In this document: piece after piece, positions 6,071 through 12,345 of the stretch
Position numbering within the stretch: the stretch's first letter is position 1
Layout of the letters: every line of letters begins with the position of its first letter
Origin: Phycisphaerales bacterium UBA1845
GTDB lineage: Bacteria; Planctomycetota; Phycisphaerae; UBA1845
Direction: 5' to 3'
Assembly: GCA_002338715.1 (NCBI GenBank)
Contig: DDIR01000126.1
Span: 1-12,345, forward strand
DNA length: 12,345 bases
Made by a program: the position numbers and the translations under genes
The notes under the pieces: model-generated
What the model was told of the DNA's origin: nothing
Databases searched by the model: none
The model's input: only the letters and a program-made list of their open reading frames with translations

Positions 6071-6453
6071 GGTCCATCCGTTTCAGTTTTCACGTGCTTT
6101 GTGTGAATCCGCAGCGCCACGCGATACGGATCGCTGTAGCGCCACGGCGGCTCGCCACTGGGTGCCATCACCTCGTACACATGGGTCACCGCACCATCCG
6201 TCTCCCGAATCTGATCTCCGGCCTTGGGCAGCACTGTTTCGCCTGCAAGCACCAAGTCCGCCGTTCGGAGGATGTAATCACGCGATTCGATCCGATGGAG
6301 GACGCCGTACTCGTCGGCCTGCTCGAATTCCGTGCGACCAATCGTGACCGCCAACTCGACCACATCCACGCCGCGCTGATACGACACCAACTGGGTCAGG
6401 TGCGTGTGACGCTGGTCATCCAGCCAGGCTGCACCTTGTTCGAGCATGCCCAT
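6067..6453 (-). CDS. Head completion / head-tail joining-like protein (lambda FII position)
   Basis: A 128-residue protein, MGMLEQGAAWLDDQRHTHLT at its N-terminus. AGGTGA overlaps the end of the preceding gene; it lies about 4 nt from the ATG at 6453 and 10 nt from an in-frame ATG at 6447, so either could start it. The centre reads RDYILRTADLVLAGETVLPK, followed by GDQIRETDGAVTHVYEVM and PPWRYSDPYRVALRIHTKHV. The 'iLP..GD.I' segment followed by a short beta region is the pattern of small phage stopper/joining proteins that seal the portal exit and receive the tail. The gene sits exactly between capsid-associated and tail-terminator-like genes. I recognise the C-terminal motif from phage hypotheticals, but the joining role is by position. 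Confidence 0.8.
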   Translation of the reverse strand: MGMLEQGAAWLDDQRHTHLTQLVSYQRGVDVVELAVTIGRTEFEQADEYGVLHRIESRDYILRTADLVLAGETVLPKAGDQIRETDGAVTHVYEVMAPSGEPPWRYSDPYRVALRIHTKHVKTETDGP

Positions 6454-6460
6454 GAATCAC

Positions 6461-6805
6461 CTATTGATTCATTCGGATGCGAACCGTCGCATCACCGTCA
6501 GCCGCAGCGAGCACCGTCTTGCCCAGCAGCTTATTGTTGCCCGTGTCATCGTCGGTGGTCGCCAAGCTGTTGCCGGCGTCCCAGTACACGTTTGCGCCAG
6601 CGGTGATCGCGGTACTTGCGCCCGTTGCTTTGGGCACGTCGAACACACCGGACACCGCGATCGCACCGATCAGATTGGCCGCGATCGCGGTCTTGGCGAT
6701 GCCGATCAATTCACCCTGTACGATGACATCGCCAGCGGCGACATCGGCTCCAGGCGTGTAGTCGATTGCATCACCGTGTTGCACGTAGGTTGCTGTTGCC
6801 ATCAT
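6461..6805 (-). CDS. DUF2190-family capsid-associated protein (decoration protein position)
   Basis: A 114-residue protein with paired ATGs at 6805 and 6802. GGAG is 5 nt and 8 nt from them, so the second start is slightly better placed. The sequence HGDAIDYTPGADVAAGDVIV, then GIAKTAIAANLIGAIAVSGV, a VFDVPKATGAS stretch and a GANVYWDAGNSLATT segment are characteristic of DUF2190 proteins. In siphovirus-type modules these lie next to the major capsid gene and are thought to act as small beta-barrel decoration or cement proteins. It is located 39 bp after the capsid gene, the position of lambda D. The C-terminus VLAAADGDATVRIRMNQ fits the end of the family. Confidence 0.88.
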   Translation of the reverse strand: MMATATYVQHGDAIDYTPGADVAAGDVIVQGELIGIAKTAIAANLIGAIAVSGVFDVPKATGASTAITAGANVYWDAGNSLATTDDDTGNNKLLGKTVLAAADGDATVRIRMNQ

Positions 6806-6844
6806 TCAATCTCCACTCGCTGCGTTAAATACACTGTGAGGCGA

Positions 6845-8869
6845 TTAAGCTTCGCCCTTGCTCTTGATCCCACCACGCGGTTCCTGCAATGCGCAACCAA
6901 AATCGTGATAACCACGCATCTGAACACCGAGCACGTTGAAGTCCGCTTCCGCTGTTTCGATCGTGGGCGATTCCTGCCCGTTGAGGAACGCGGTTTCGAT
7001 CACCGGCAGGTCGTCGGGGGCGGCCAGCAGGTACCACGCCTTGTCGCTGGCGCCGGCGTACTGGGCGTTGGCGAGGTAACGGCTCACCTCGACCCGGAAC
7101 TTGCCCGCATGCGGGTTGGCGATCGGGTACTTCGTCGAAGCCGATGTATTCCGAATCTCCAGCGACTTATAGAGCATCGTCCCCATGGCGCTGAGCGCAG
7201 TCGGTACCAATACGATCTGCGGCATCACACCGATGGGCTTGCCGTCGGAATCGACCTGATTGAGGAACGCCACCTCGGCCTGAGTCAATCCGTCGATGCC
7301 TAGCGCGGTGTCGGCACCGCTGAGATAGTTGCTGTTGGCGACCTTGAAGAAGTCGCTGTTGGCCAAAAACGTGGTCCAGAACACATCGTTGATCTTCAAG
7401 CCCGAACCACGCCCCAGCTTGCGGGGTACGGTGGTGATCGCGCCGAGATCGTCATTGATCAGGTCGCGGCGATCGATCGAGAGCAGCAAACCGAAGGTGT
7501 CGGCCTTGTTGCTGTAGGTTTCTTCGCCCAGCGTTCCATGCTTCAATTCGCCACCCGGTGCGACCTTCTCGTACTGGTCCTTGCCGATCAGCCGATAGCT
7601 CGTGACGGTCTTGAAGTCGCTGACGTTGCGAACGCTGGTGATGTTCCGCCAGACGCGTTCGACGCTGAAGAAGCCTTCGAGCAGGAACTTGTTGGCGACG
7701 TTGGACAGAATCCCTCCGATGTCGATGGTCGAAAACCCGGCCTGCAGGTTGTGGCCAAACGCACAACGCAGCACACTGCGGCTGTCGCGGAAGTTGCGGC
7801 CGTCGTACCCGTTGGCCCACGCGGCTTCGAGCAGCAATTCCTGCAACCCGATGCCGCCGCGAAAGCGCTTGGATGCTGCATCCAAGGTCTGTTCGTCGTA
7901 CAGTTGCTCGACTTCACCGAGCTTGGCGGTGAGCATGCACGCGGCTTCGAGGACGTTACCGCCCAGCGACGTGTCGATGCTGTGAATGGCCGGCGTCTTG
8001 GGCCGTGATGCACGCAGCACTTCCAGTTCGCACTTGTCGGTGGACCAGCCCTCGGTGATGGCCTGCTCTTCGATCTCGGTGAACTTACCGGCGCAGATGC
8101 GGCGCACGGACGAGAGGCGCTTGGACTCGGCGATCGCTTCAGCGCGCATGTCGGCGACTGCATTGACCGGTGCTTCATCCTGCTTGCCGGCGATGTCTGT
8201 CGGCGTCGGTGTTGCTTCCTTAATGGTTGCGGTTGATTCTTCGGTGTCGGTGATAGTGGTGTCTTCCATCTCTTGATTCTCCTGCTGCGCCGCGATGGAC
8301 GCGCTTGTATTGCCGTCAGCGCCGAGGTCCACAAAACTGATTTCACCCAGCGATGTTCGCCGCGCCACGTACAGCGGACCGTCGAAGGTTTTTGCATTCA
8401 CCGTGACGCTTTTACCGCTTCGCACGAAGTCCGCCTGTGCGACCTGTGCCCCAATCGATGCCTGCCACGGAAAACCCCGCTTACCGCTTGACACGACTTC
8501 CCGGGCCGCCTGCGTATCCCGTGACACGATGCCCTCTGCGATCAACTTCCCGCCATCGACTGCGATGCGTTCCGTATGCCCAACACCGGCGTACATGCTG
8601 TGCCCAAAACGCACCGGCCGGCGCTGCGATGGAATTGACATGCCCTCGAGATCGACGACCACCGGATAACGCCAGCCCTCGATCCGCATGGGCTCGCCGG
8701 TATAGGCAATCATCGTAAAGCGGGGGATTGATTCGGTCTCGCCGTCAGTAGATACGGCTTCCAACGTAATCGCATCACACGCACAGATCAGATTCAGCCG
8801 ATCGGGAACAGTGAGCTTGGAGTCGGAGGCTTGCAGGCGTTTGGGATTTGCGGTTTGGGCGATACTCAT
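6845..8869 (-). CDS. Prohead protease - scaffold - major capsid fusion protein
   Basis: A 674-residue fusion. Residues about 30-190 are a prohead protease-like domain: H90 in RRPVRFGHSMYAGVGHTE and S138 in GFPWQASIGA are the likely catalytic His and Ser, followed by SLGEISFVDLGADGNTS, a typical end of such domains. Residues 195-245 are Glu/Thr/Pro-rich and hydrophilic, like a linker or scaffold (delta) region. From about 250 the protein is helical, then from about 350 to 674 it is a Mu-like/HK97-fold major capsid protein with DLINDDLGAI, a central KINDVFWTTFLAN, GLTQAEVAFLNQVDSDGKPI and a C-terminal GCALQEPRGG. Matured capsid would be released by self-cleavage. The ATG at 8869 overlaps the portal stop as ATGA. 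An internal ATG with a strong ribosome binding site at M201 may produce a protease-free form. This architecture is known (protease/major capsid fusion) and its size fits. Confidence 0.92.
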   Translation of the reverse strand: MSIAQTANPKRLQASDSKLTVPDRLNLICACDAITLEAVSTDGETESIPRFTMIAYTGEPMRIEGWRYPVVVDLEGMSIPSQRRPVRFGHSMYAGVGHTERIAVDGGKLIAEGIVSRDTQAAREVVSSGKRGFPWQASIGAQVAQADFVRSGKSVTVNAKTFDGPLYVARRTSLGEISFVDLGADGNTSASIAAQQENQEMEDTTITDTEESTATIKEATPTPTDIAGKQDEAPVNAVADMRAEAIAESKRLSSVRRICAGKFTEIEEQAITEGWSTDKCELEVLRASRPKTPAIHSIDTSLGGNVLEAACMLTAKLGEVEQLYDEQTLDAASKRFRGGIGLQELLLEAAWANGYDGRNFRDSRSVLRCAFGHNLQAGFSTIDIGGILSNVANKFLLEGFFSVERVWRNITSVRNVSDFKTVTSYRLIGKDQYEKVAPGGELKHGTLGEETYSNKADTFGLLLSIDRRDLINDDLGAITTVPRKLGRGSGLKINDVFWTTFLANSDFFKVANSNYLSGADTALGIDGLTQAEVAFLNQVDSDGKPIGVMPQIVLVPTALSAMGTMLYKSLEIRNTSASTKYPIANPHAGKFRVEVSRYLANAQYAGASDKAWYLLAAPDDLPVIETAFLNGQESPTIETAEADFNVLGVQMRGYHDFGCALQEPRGGIKSKGEA
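8267..8283 (-). promoter_or_regulatory. Internal ribosome binding site and start (M201) in the capsid fusion gene
   Basis: AGGAG (plus positions 8279-8283) lies 9 nt before an in-frame ATG at 8269-8267. Initiation here would give a 474-residue product starting MEDTTITDTEE, that is, the scaffold-like and capsid parts without the protease. Lambda Nu3 is made from within gene C by the same kind of internal start. The site coincides with the protease-domain boundary, which argues against chance. Confidence 0.5.
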
Positions 8870-10344
8870 GTGGCGGCCTCCTCCAATTCCTCTTCGTCCA
8901 CTTCGACGACGTTACCATTCGATTCAGGCTGCATAGTGGATGTGGATTCGTTCAGTCCCAACTCGCGCATCAATGCCTCTTCGCGTGCGCGTTGCCGCAG
9001 TTCGCTCTCCCAATCGAGACCAGCCTTGGCGTACTCAGCCGCCAGCGTTGTCGTTTTGCTCGCCAGCCGCGTGGCTTGTGCGTTCGCTTCTTTCGCGGGA
9101 TCGACATGCTCGAATCCGTCCCAAAACCATTGGTGTGGCAAATCCACATCCAGCGTGCGCACGACTTGCGGCAAGTAGCCTTCGATGAGTACCGCTTCGT
9201 CAATCCACGCCTTGAACACGCGGTCGAGGACCATGTCACCCAGGTATGCCTGATCGATGCGGATGGCTTTGAAGAACGCCTGATGGTCCAACCGGCCCGA
9301 CGCGTAGTTGTAGCCACTGGAATTACCGGCTGCGATGTTGAACGGCATGTTCAAACAGCGGGCGATCTCGTTGATCACCTCGTGCTTGAAATCGCCATAG
9401 ACTGTCGTGGGCTGCTCGGCTTTGAGCTGGCCGATCTTCCAGCCGAAGGGCATCGTCAGCCAAGTACCGCGATCCATTTCGACCGCATCCATCGGCTCGA
9501 CCCCCGCTGCTTCCGCGTCCGCCGGTGCATCGGTGTAGATTACACCGGAAGGCAGCGCCGCTTGTTCGGCTGATGCGAGCACGGCCAGCGTGTAGCGCCG
9601 CAGTGTGGCGAATAGCGATAGAGACGAAGTCACTTCGGGAACGCCACGGTTCTGACCTGGGCGTTCCGCTCGGAAAAGGTGAATCACCGAATCGGCGGGC
9701 AGCATATCGAATTCGGCACCGCCCAAACGCAGCGCACTGCTGTCGCCGGGATGCCGCCGAAGGATCGAGTATGCAACCGGATTGCCGAATTCATCGAGGA
9801 TGATGCCATCAACCACGTTGGAGTCGTTGCGAGCCACCGGCCACGGCGTAGCAACCTGATCTGCTTCAATCAGTCGCACATCGAGTTGCACCGGCGCGCT
9901 CACACGTGGATTCGTCGCCAGTAGGCCGAAGCATTCGCCCGATTCGCACTGGCCAATGCGCATGGTGCGCAGCTTGTGCGCCAGACCGATGGCCTTGGCC
10001 CAGCGGGTAAATTCCTTCTCGATGACGCGATTGACAGCTGGGTCGTCGGTAAGCATCTGCAGCCGTGGGCCGGTACCGACGACGTAGTTGGCCAGCGTCA
10101 GCACGATGCCCTTGGCATACGAATTGTTCGCGACTTCGTACCGCGTACGGCTTCGGAGCGTGCGACGAACATCGGCGCTGATCGCGGAATTGGCCGAGAG
10201 GTGGTCGGCGTTGATCCAGTGGCGGCGGTTCTCAAGCGTGGTCTGAGCCGAATCGTATTTACCGCGCACGAAAATGGCGCGACGACGCGATGCATCGTTC
10301 GCACTGGCCTTCTTCGCACCAAGTTGTCGCAGCCACTTCAGCAC
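8866..10344 (-). CDS. Phage portal protein, lambda family
   Basis: A 492-residue portal, close to the lambda gpB size (533). It forms the dodecameric ring at one capsid vertex through which DNA is packaged and to which the neck attaches. Recognisable parts are the N-terminal LRSRTRYEVANNSYAKGIVL (about residues 63-82) followed by NYVVGTGPRLQ (86-96), the VRLIEADQV stretch (157-164), a GIILDEFGNPVAYSILRRHP hairpin (180-199) and VIHLFRAERPGQNRGVPEVT (220-239), all typical of lambda-type portals (Phage_portal_2). The C-terminus is acidic (EVDEEELEEAAT). The only suitable start is a GTG at 10344, 17 bp after the small connector gene, with a weak GAG nearby. Its stop overlaps the capsid fusion ATG. 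Confidence 0.95.
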   Translation of the reverse strand: MLKWLRQLGAKKASANDASRRRAIFVRGKYDSAQTTLENRRHWINADHLSANSAISADVRRTLRSRTRYEVANNSYAKGIVLTLANYVVGTGPRLQMLTDDPAVNRVIEKEFTRWAKAIGLAHKLRTMRIGQCESGECFGLLATNPRVSAPVQLDVRLIEADQVATPWPVARNDSNVVDGIILDEFGNPVAYSILRRHPGDSSALRLGGAEFDMLPADSVIHLFRAERPGQNRGVPEVTSSLSLFATLRRYTLAVLASAEQAALPSGVIYTDAPADAEAAGVEPMDAVEMDRGTWLTMPFGWKIGQLKAEQPTTVYGDFKHEVINEIARCLNMPFNIAAGNSSGYNYASGRLDHQAFFKAIRIDQAYLGDMVLDRVFKAWIDEAVLIEGYLPQVVRTLDVDLPHQWFWDGFEHVDPAKEANAQATRLASKTTTLAAEYAKAGLDWESELRQRAREEALMRELGLNESTSTMQPESNGNVVEVDEEELEEAAT

Positions 10345-10361
10345 TTTCTCATTACCCCAGA

Positions 10362-10556
10362 CTACGTCGCTCCCGGCGGAACAACCTTGGTCATTCGCAC
10401 GCCCAGCCCCTTCTTCGCCGCATCCTTCGACGCCAGATACCGGTCGGCCTCAATCTGGTCGGCCAGTGCATGCTGCTCCACGCTGCCGGCATCGCCCTGA
10501 GCGCGCTTCGGCCCCTTGGCGTTGTCCTTGATCGCATTGGCCAATTCGTCAGTCAT
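10362..10556 (-). CDS. Small gpW-like head-tail connector
   Basis: A 64-residue hydrophilic, helical protein immediately upstream of the portal gene: MTDELANAIKDNAKGPKRAQ, then DQIEADRYLASKDAAKKGLG and a short beta-prone end VRMTKVVPPGAT. Lambda gpW (68 residues) has the same size, place and helix-then-strand plan and joins the portal to the tail; the sequence of this protein is not obviously like gpW itself, so the name is by position and shape. I recall similar small proteins upstream of portals in other prophages. GGTG lies 4 nt before the ATG at 10556, and that ATG overlaps an upstream micro-ORF stop as TGATG. Confidence 0.75.
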   Translation of the reverse strand: MTDELANAIKDNAKGPKRAQGDAGSVEQHALADQIEADRYLASKDAAKKGLGVRMTKVVPPGAT

Positions 10557-10633
10557 CAGTCACCGCACAGGATCCGTTGTTCTACATCTGCACCCGCGAC
10601 GAATCCGTCGCAGCGCCCGCAACCGCCAAGCAT
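10556..10633 (-). CDS. Possible Cys-containing micro-ORF upstream of the connector gene
   Basis: A 25-codon frame from an ATG at 10633 contains CGRC at residues 5-8 and a third cysteine at 23, and ends TGA overlapping the next ATG as TGATG. A CCGGGA sits just before the ATG but there is no proper Shine-Dalgarno spacing. It begins only about 20 nt after an intrinsic terminator, and its first codons fall inside one arm of a 12-bp inverted repeat. It may be the first cistron of the operon (a small zinc-knuckle-like peptide) or chance; I cannot recognise it. Confidence 0.25.
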   Translation of the reverse strand: MLGGCGRCDGFVAGADVEQRILCGD

Positions 10634-10641
10634 TCCCGGAG
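10630..10641. repeat. 12-bp inverted repeat, left arm
   Basis: GCATTCCCGGAG here is matched by its exact reverse complement at 10740-10751. The arms enclose about 98 bp that contain the intrinsic terminator. The outer ends (10630 to 10751) give a 122-bp structure with no gene in it. Confidence 0.6.
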
Positions 10642-10653
10642 ACGATGCCCACA

Positions 10654-10690
10654 GAAAAACGCCACGCAGGTACGCAGCCCTGCGTGGCGT
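10654..10690 (-). terminator. Intrinsic (Rho-independent) terminator
   Basis: Perfect 12-bp arms (plus 10659-10670 and 10679-10690, ACGCCACGCAGG and its complement) around an 8-base loop, followed on the minus strand by TTTTTC. The stem is GC-rich and the T-tract is on the minus strand only; the plus side lacks one. It would stop transcripts coming from the right, for example from the IS or from the gene the IS displaced, just before the head operon. No further promoter could be identified between it and the connector gene. Confidence 0.8.
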
Positions 10691-10767
10691 GACGTTTGTT
10701 CGGTTAACAGTCAGCGGTGATCAGCCGCCGACCGCTCGACTCCGGGAATGCCCGGTGAGGTTGTCTA
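10691..10767. other. Non-coding stretch between terminator and insertion sequence
   Basis: Seventy-seven bases with all three minus-strand frames closing within it (stops at about 10721, 10711 and 10703). Any of these could be the last codons of the gene that was cut off by the insertion sequence, expected to be the large terminase subunit, but the remnant (15-20 codons) is too short to recognise. It also contains TGATCA within a GCGGTGATCAGCCGC near-palindrome. Confidence 0.35.
10740..10751. repeat. 12-bp inverted repeat, right arm
   Basis: CTCCGGGAATGC, the exact reverse complement of 10630-10641. It ends 16 bp before the left end of the insertion sequence. Confidence 0.6.
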
Positions 10768-10787
10768 CTAGTCTGCATATTTCATGA
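10768..10787 (+). repeat. IS left terminal inverted repeat
   Basis: CTAGTCTGCATATTTCATGA, partner of the right-end repeat with five mismatches in 20. It marks the end of the element beyond the transposase C-terminus. Confidence 0.75.
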
Positions 10788-10908
10788 GTGCGATCCTGTG
10801 TGTGTTTTCTGATGCTTCGTGCGTGGATTGGTTGATTTTGTTGGTTGCCGTTCAATTCGGCGCGCAGGGCCCCCTTTCCCCCATTTGCTTTTTCGAGTTG
10901 TCTTGGGA

Positions 10909-12234
10909 TCAGGTGGGGACGAGGCGGGCGATGATGCGTTGCAGGGTTGGTTGATATGGGTAGCTGCTCGACAGGTGCAGCACGATTCGGCGCACGCTGA
11001 CGCGGACCCGCGCCGCGACTTTGAAGAGTTTCAACCGAATGGTGCTGACTTGTGCACGAGCGAGTTCCGTGCCGCGAAGGGCCACCCGACGCAGATGCTC
11101 GATCAAGACGTAGGCGGCTGACGCGAGCAGCAATCGGAACTGGTTGGCGATGAACCTGTGGCAACTGGTGCGATCGGCGAAGAGACCGAGTTGCTGTTCC
11201 TTAATCCGGTTTTCCATCTCCCCGCGCTGGATGTACAGGCCATCGTAGATTTGCTTCGGCGCACTTTTGAGATTGGTCACCACGAAGCGGGTGTTGGGCC
11301 CCTTGGGCAGATACTCGGCCTTGACAATCACACGACGCTCGCGGTCCCACGTCTTGGCCGCATAGGACACTTCGCCGAAGTGTCGCTGCTTTTTGCCGGT
11401 GTTCACATAGCGCGAACTTGCGAACACGGTGTGCAGAAGCGCCAGTCGTTCGAGCACCTGGTTGCGCCCGATCCCGACGACATAGCCGATGTCGTGTTCG
11501 TCACAGTATTTAAGCAGTTTCCAGCGACAGAAGCCCGAGTCGGCTCGAAAGACGATCTTGACCTTCGGCCACTTGGCGCGCAAACGGTTGACCAGCAGCC
11601 GCAGGATCGCGCGGCTATGAAGCGCCGGGTCGATGTTGCTGGGGCGCAGGTACGCACAGAGCAACCGTTCGCCACAGAAGACATAAAGCGGCAGGAAGCA
11701 ATAGTGATCGTAGTACCCGTGGAAGAACCGGCCCTCCTGATCGCCGTGGACACGATCGTCGGTGGCGTCGAAGTCGAGGATGAGTTCCTTGGGTGGACGC
11801 TTGAAGGAAGCGATGAACTGATCGACGAACACACCGCTCATGCGAGCCAGACATTGGCCGGTGATGCGATTCTCGAAGCGGCAGAGGGTGGCCGGCGAAG
11901 CCAAAGGCGTTTCGGGTTCGGGCGAACGCTCCGCGAGTACCTGCATCACCGGATCGTTGCGTAGCGTGTCGTGATCGTTCAAGTCTTCGTAACCGAGCGC
12001 GATGCCGCCGATACGCTGGGCCAGCAAGGTCTGCACGTCGTGGACGATCTTCTCAGGATCGCGCGGATCGACAATGCAATCAGCCAATGCCTTCGTCAAA
12101 CCAATCCGTCGATCAACTTCGCGAAGCAGCAACCCGCCTGCATCGGACGTCAGCCGCCCGCCATCAAAATCAGCGGAGATTTTACGCCGGAAAAGACTGG
12201 AAAAACCAAGCGATGTGCGGTTACACTCTGTCAC
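10909..12234 (-). CDS. IS1380-family transposase
   Basis: A 441-residue DDE transposase that cuts and joins the ends of its own element. I place the start at the GTG at 12234: AAGGAGG lies 7 nt upstream, better than the TTG 39 nt earlier. The N-terminus shows FDGGRLTSDAGGLLLREVDR and the DPEKIVHDVQTLLAQRIGGI block typical of the family. Catalytic residues: first Asp in ILDFDATDD (D154 or D156), second in VFRADSGFCRWKLL (D232), and Glu in RGEMENRIKEQQ (about E341). The length fits IS1380-type transposases (about 430-460), and the frame is uninterrupted, so the enzyme should be functional. It is unrelated to the phage genes; its transcription also runs on the minus strand towards the terminator at 10654-10690. 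Confidence 0.95.
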   Translation of the reverse strand: MTECNRTSLGFSSLFRRKISADFDGGRLTSDAGGLLLREVDRRIGLTKALADCIVDPRDPEKIVHDVQTLLAQRIGGIALGYEDLNDHDTLRNDPVMQVLAERSPEPETPLASPATLCRFENRITGQCLARMSGVFVDQFIASFKRPPKELILDFDATDDRVHGDQEGRFFHGYYDHYCFLPLYVFCGERLLCAYLRPSNIDPALHSRAILRLLVNRLRAKWPKVKIVFRADSGFCRWKLLKYCDEHDIGYVVGIGRNQVLERLALLHTVFASSRYVNTGKKQRHFGEVSYAAKTWDRERRVIVKAEYLPKGPNTRFVVTNLKSAPKQIYDGLYIQRGEMENRIKEQQLGLFADRTSCHRFIANQFRLLLASAAYVLIEHLRRVALRGTELARAQVSTIRLKLFKVAARVRVSVRRIVLHLSSSYPYQPTLQRIIARLVPT

Positions 12235-12278
12235 GATTAGGCCTCCTTGCCAATGTATGTAATGTTCTTCCAAACACC

Positions 12279-12284
12279 ATCATA
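12279..12284 (-). promoter_or_regulatory. Possible -10 element of the transposase gene
   Basis: TATGAT on the minus strand, one base from the TATAAT consensus, 45 nt before the GTG start and inside the IS end. No good -35 is found at 16-18 nt, so a promoter is only suggested; an outward -35 from the flanking target or a weak promoter is equally possible. Confidence 0.3.
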
Positions 12285-12325
12285 CAAGGCTTGAAGGCCT
12301 TCTCTATGCGCATTTCAATTCAAAG

Positions 12326-12345
12326 TCGTGAAATTTCCGGGCTAG
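12326..12345 (-). repeat. IS right terminal inverted repeat
   Basis: On the plus strand it ends GAAATTTCCGGGCTAG at the last base of the window. Its complement starts CTAGCCCGGAAATTTCACGA, matching the left repeat at 15 of 20 positions. It lies upstream of the transposase start. Confidence 0.75.

Larger units (their letters stand above)
10768..12345 (-). mobile_element. IS1380-family insertion sequence, apparently complete
   Basis: The two ends carry imperfect terminal inverted repeats. The left end reads CTAGTCTGCATATTTCATGA; the complement of the right end reads CTAGCCCGGAAATTTCACGA: 15 of the first 20 positions agree, including CTAG and ATTTCA. This gives about 1578 bp, near the usual 1.6-1.7 kb of IS1380 elements, with one transposase filling most of it. 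The left 141 bp, inside the element and after the transposase stop, are non-coding and unusually T-rich on the plus strand. The right repeat ends on the last base of the window, so the target duplication cannot be seen; TCTA precedes the left end. Confidence 0.87.

Noticed and set aside
6446..7303. 285-codon plus-strand frame across DUF2190 and capsid genes
   Set aside because: It crosses an intergenic gap and two well-supported minus-strand genes; no domain recognisable.
7588..8397. 269-codon minus-strand frame inside the capsid fusion gene
   Set aside because: Shifted frame of the protease/capsid fusion, with Ser/Arg/Pro-rich composition and no ribosome binding site. The fusion frame explains the region.
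10721..11164. 147-codon minus-strand frame spanning the IS left end into flanking DNA
   Set aside because: Arg/Pro/His-rich shifted frame of the transposase C-terminus. It crosses the IS boundary, so it cannot be an old gene; only its last codons lie in phage DNA.
11158..11964. 268-codon plus-strand frame opposite the transposase
   Set aside because: Antisense shadow of a clear DDE transposase.
1..12345. CRISPR arrays, tRNA or rRNA genes, retron or other non-coding RNA systems
   Set aside because: No regularly spaced repeats, tRNA-like cloverleaf or reverse transcriptase gene was found on reading both strands. Apart from the HNH gene the window holds only phage structural genes and an IS.

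Overview
The window looks like part of a prophage in a GC-rich bacterial genome: a head-and-tail module of a lambda-like siphovirus, cut at its upstream end by an IS1380-family insertion sequence. Several proteins resemble hypothetical proteins I remember from Planctomycetes prophages. That host is inference from memory of protein style; there is no rRNA, tRNA or host housekeeping gene here to confirm it.

Almost every phage gene is on the minus strand, so the module reads from right to left in nearly the same order as lambda W-B-C/Nu3-E-D-FII-U-V-G-T-H. It runs: a 25-codon Cys-containing micro-ORF (10556-10633, weak), a gpW-sized connector (10362-10556), portal (8866-10344), a protease/scaffold/major capsid fusion (6845-8869), a DUF2190 capsid-associated protein (6461-6805), a head-completion-like protein (6067-6453), a tail-terminator-like protein (5642-6070), a small unknown (5364-5636), tail tube (4860-5351), the two tail assembly chaperone frames G (4363-4863) and T (4172-4366, probably reached by frameshift), a possible hydrophobic micro-ORF (4075-4155), a gp10-like morphogenesis protein (3638-4078), tape measure (847-2844), a conserved unknown tail-region protein (32-838), and the first codons of another gene leaving the left edge. 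Many junctions are ATGA, GTGA, TGATG or TTGA overlaps, as expected of one translationally coupled operon.

One gene breaks this pattern. An HNH (McrA-type) endonuclease of 239 residues lies on the plus strand at 2898-3617, between the gp10-like gene and the tape measure gene. It has an N-terminal half I do not recognise. It is a cargo ('moron') gene, possibly for defence or homing. Transcription of the late operon would run antisense across it.

At the right, a complete IS1380-like element (10768 to about 12345) carries its transposase on the minus strand and has imperfect terminal inverted repeats. Its right-hand repeat ends on the last base of the window, as happens when a contig breaks at a repeated element. 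The IS lies where the large terminase subunit would be expected. Between the IS and the head genes is a 200-bp stretch with a strong intrinsic terminator (minus strand) enclosed by a 12-bp inverted repeat. No integrase, terminase, lysis or lysogeny-control gene is visible, so whether the prophage is intact cannot be judged from this window.
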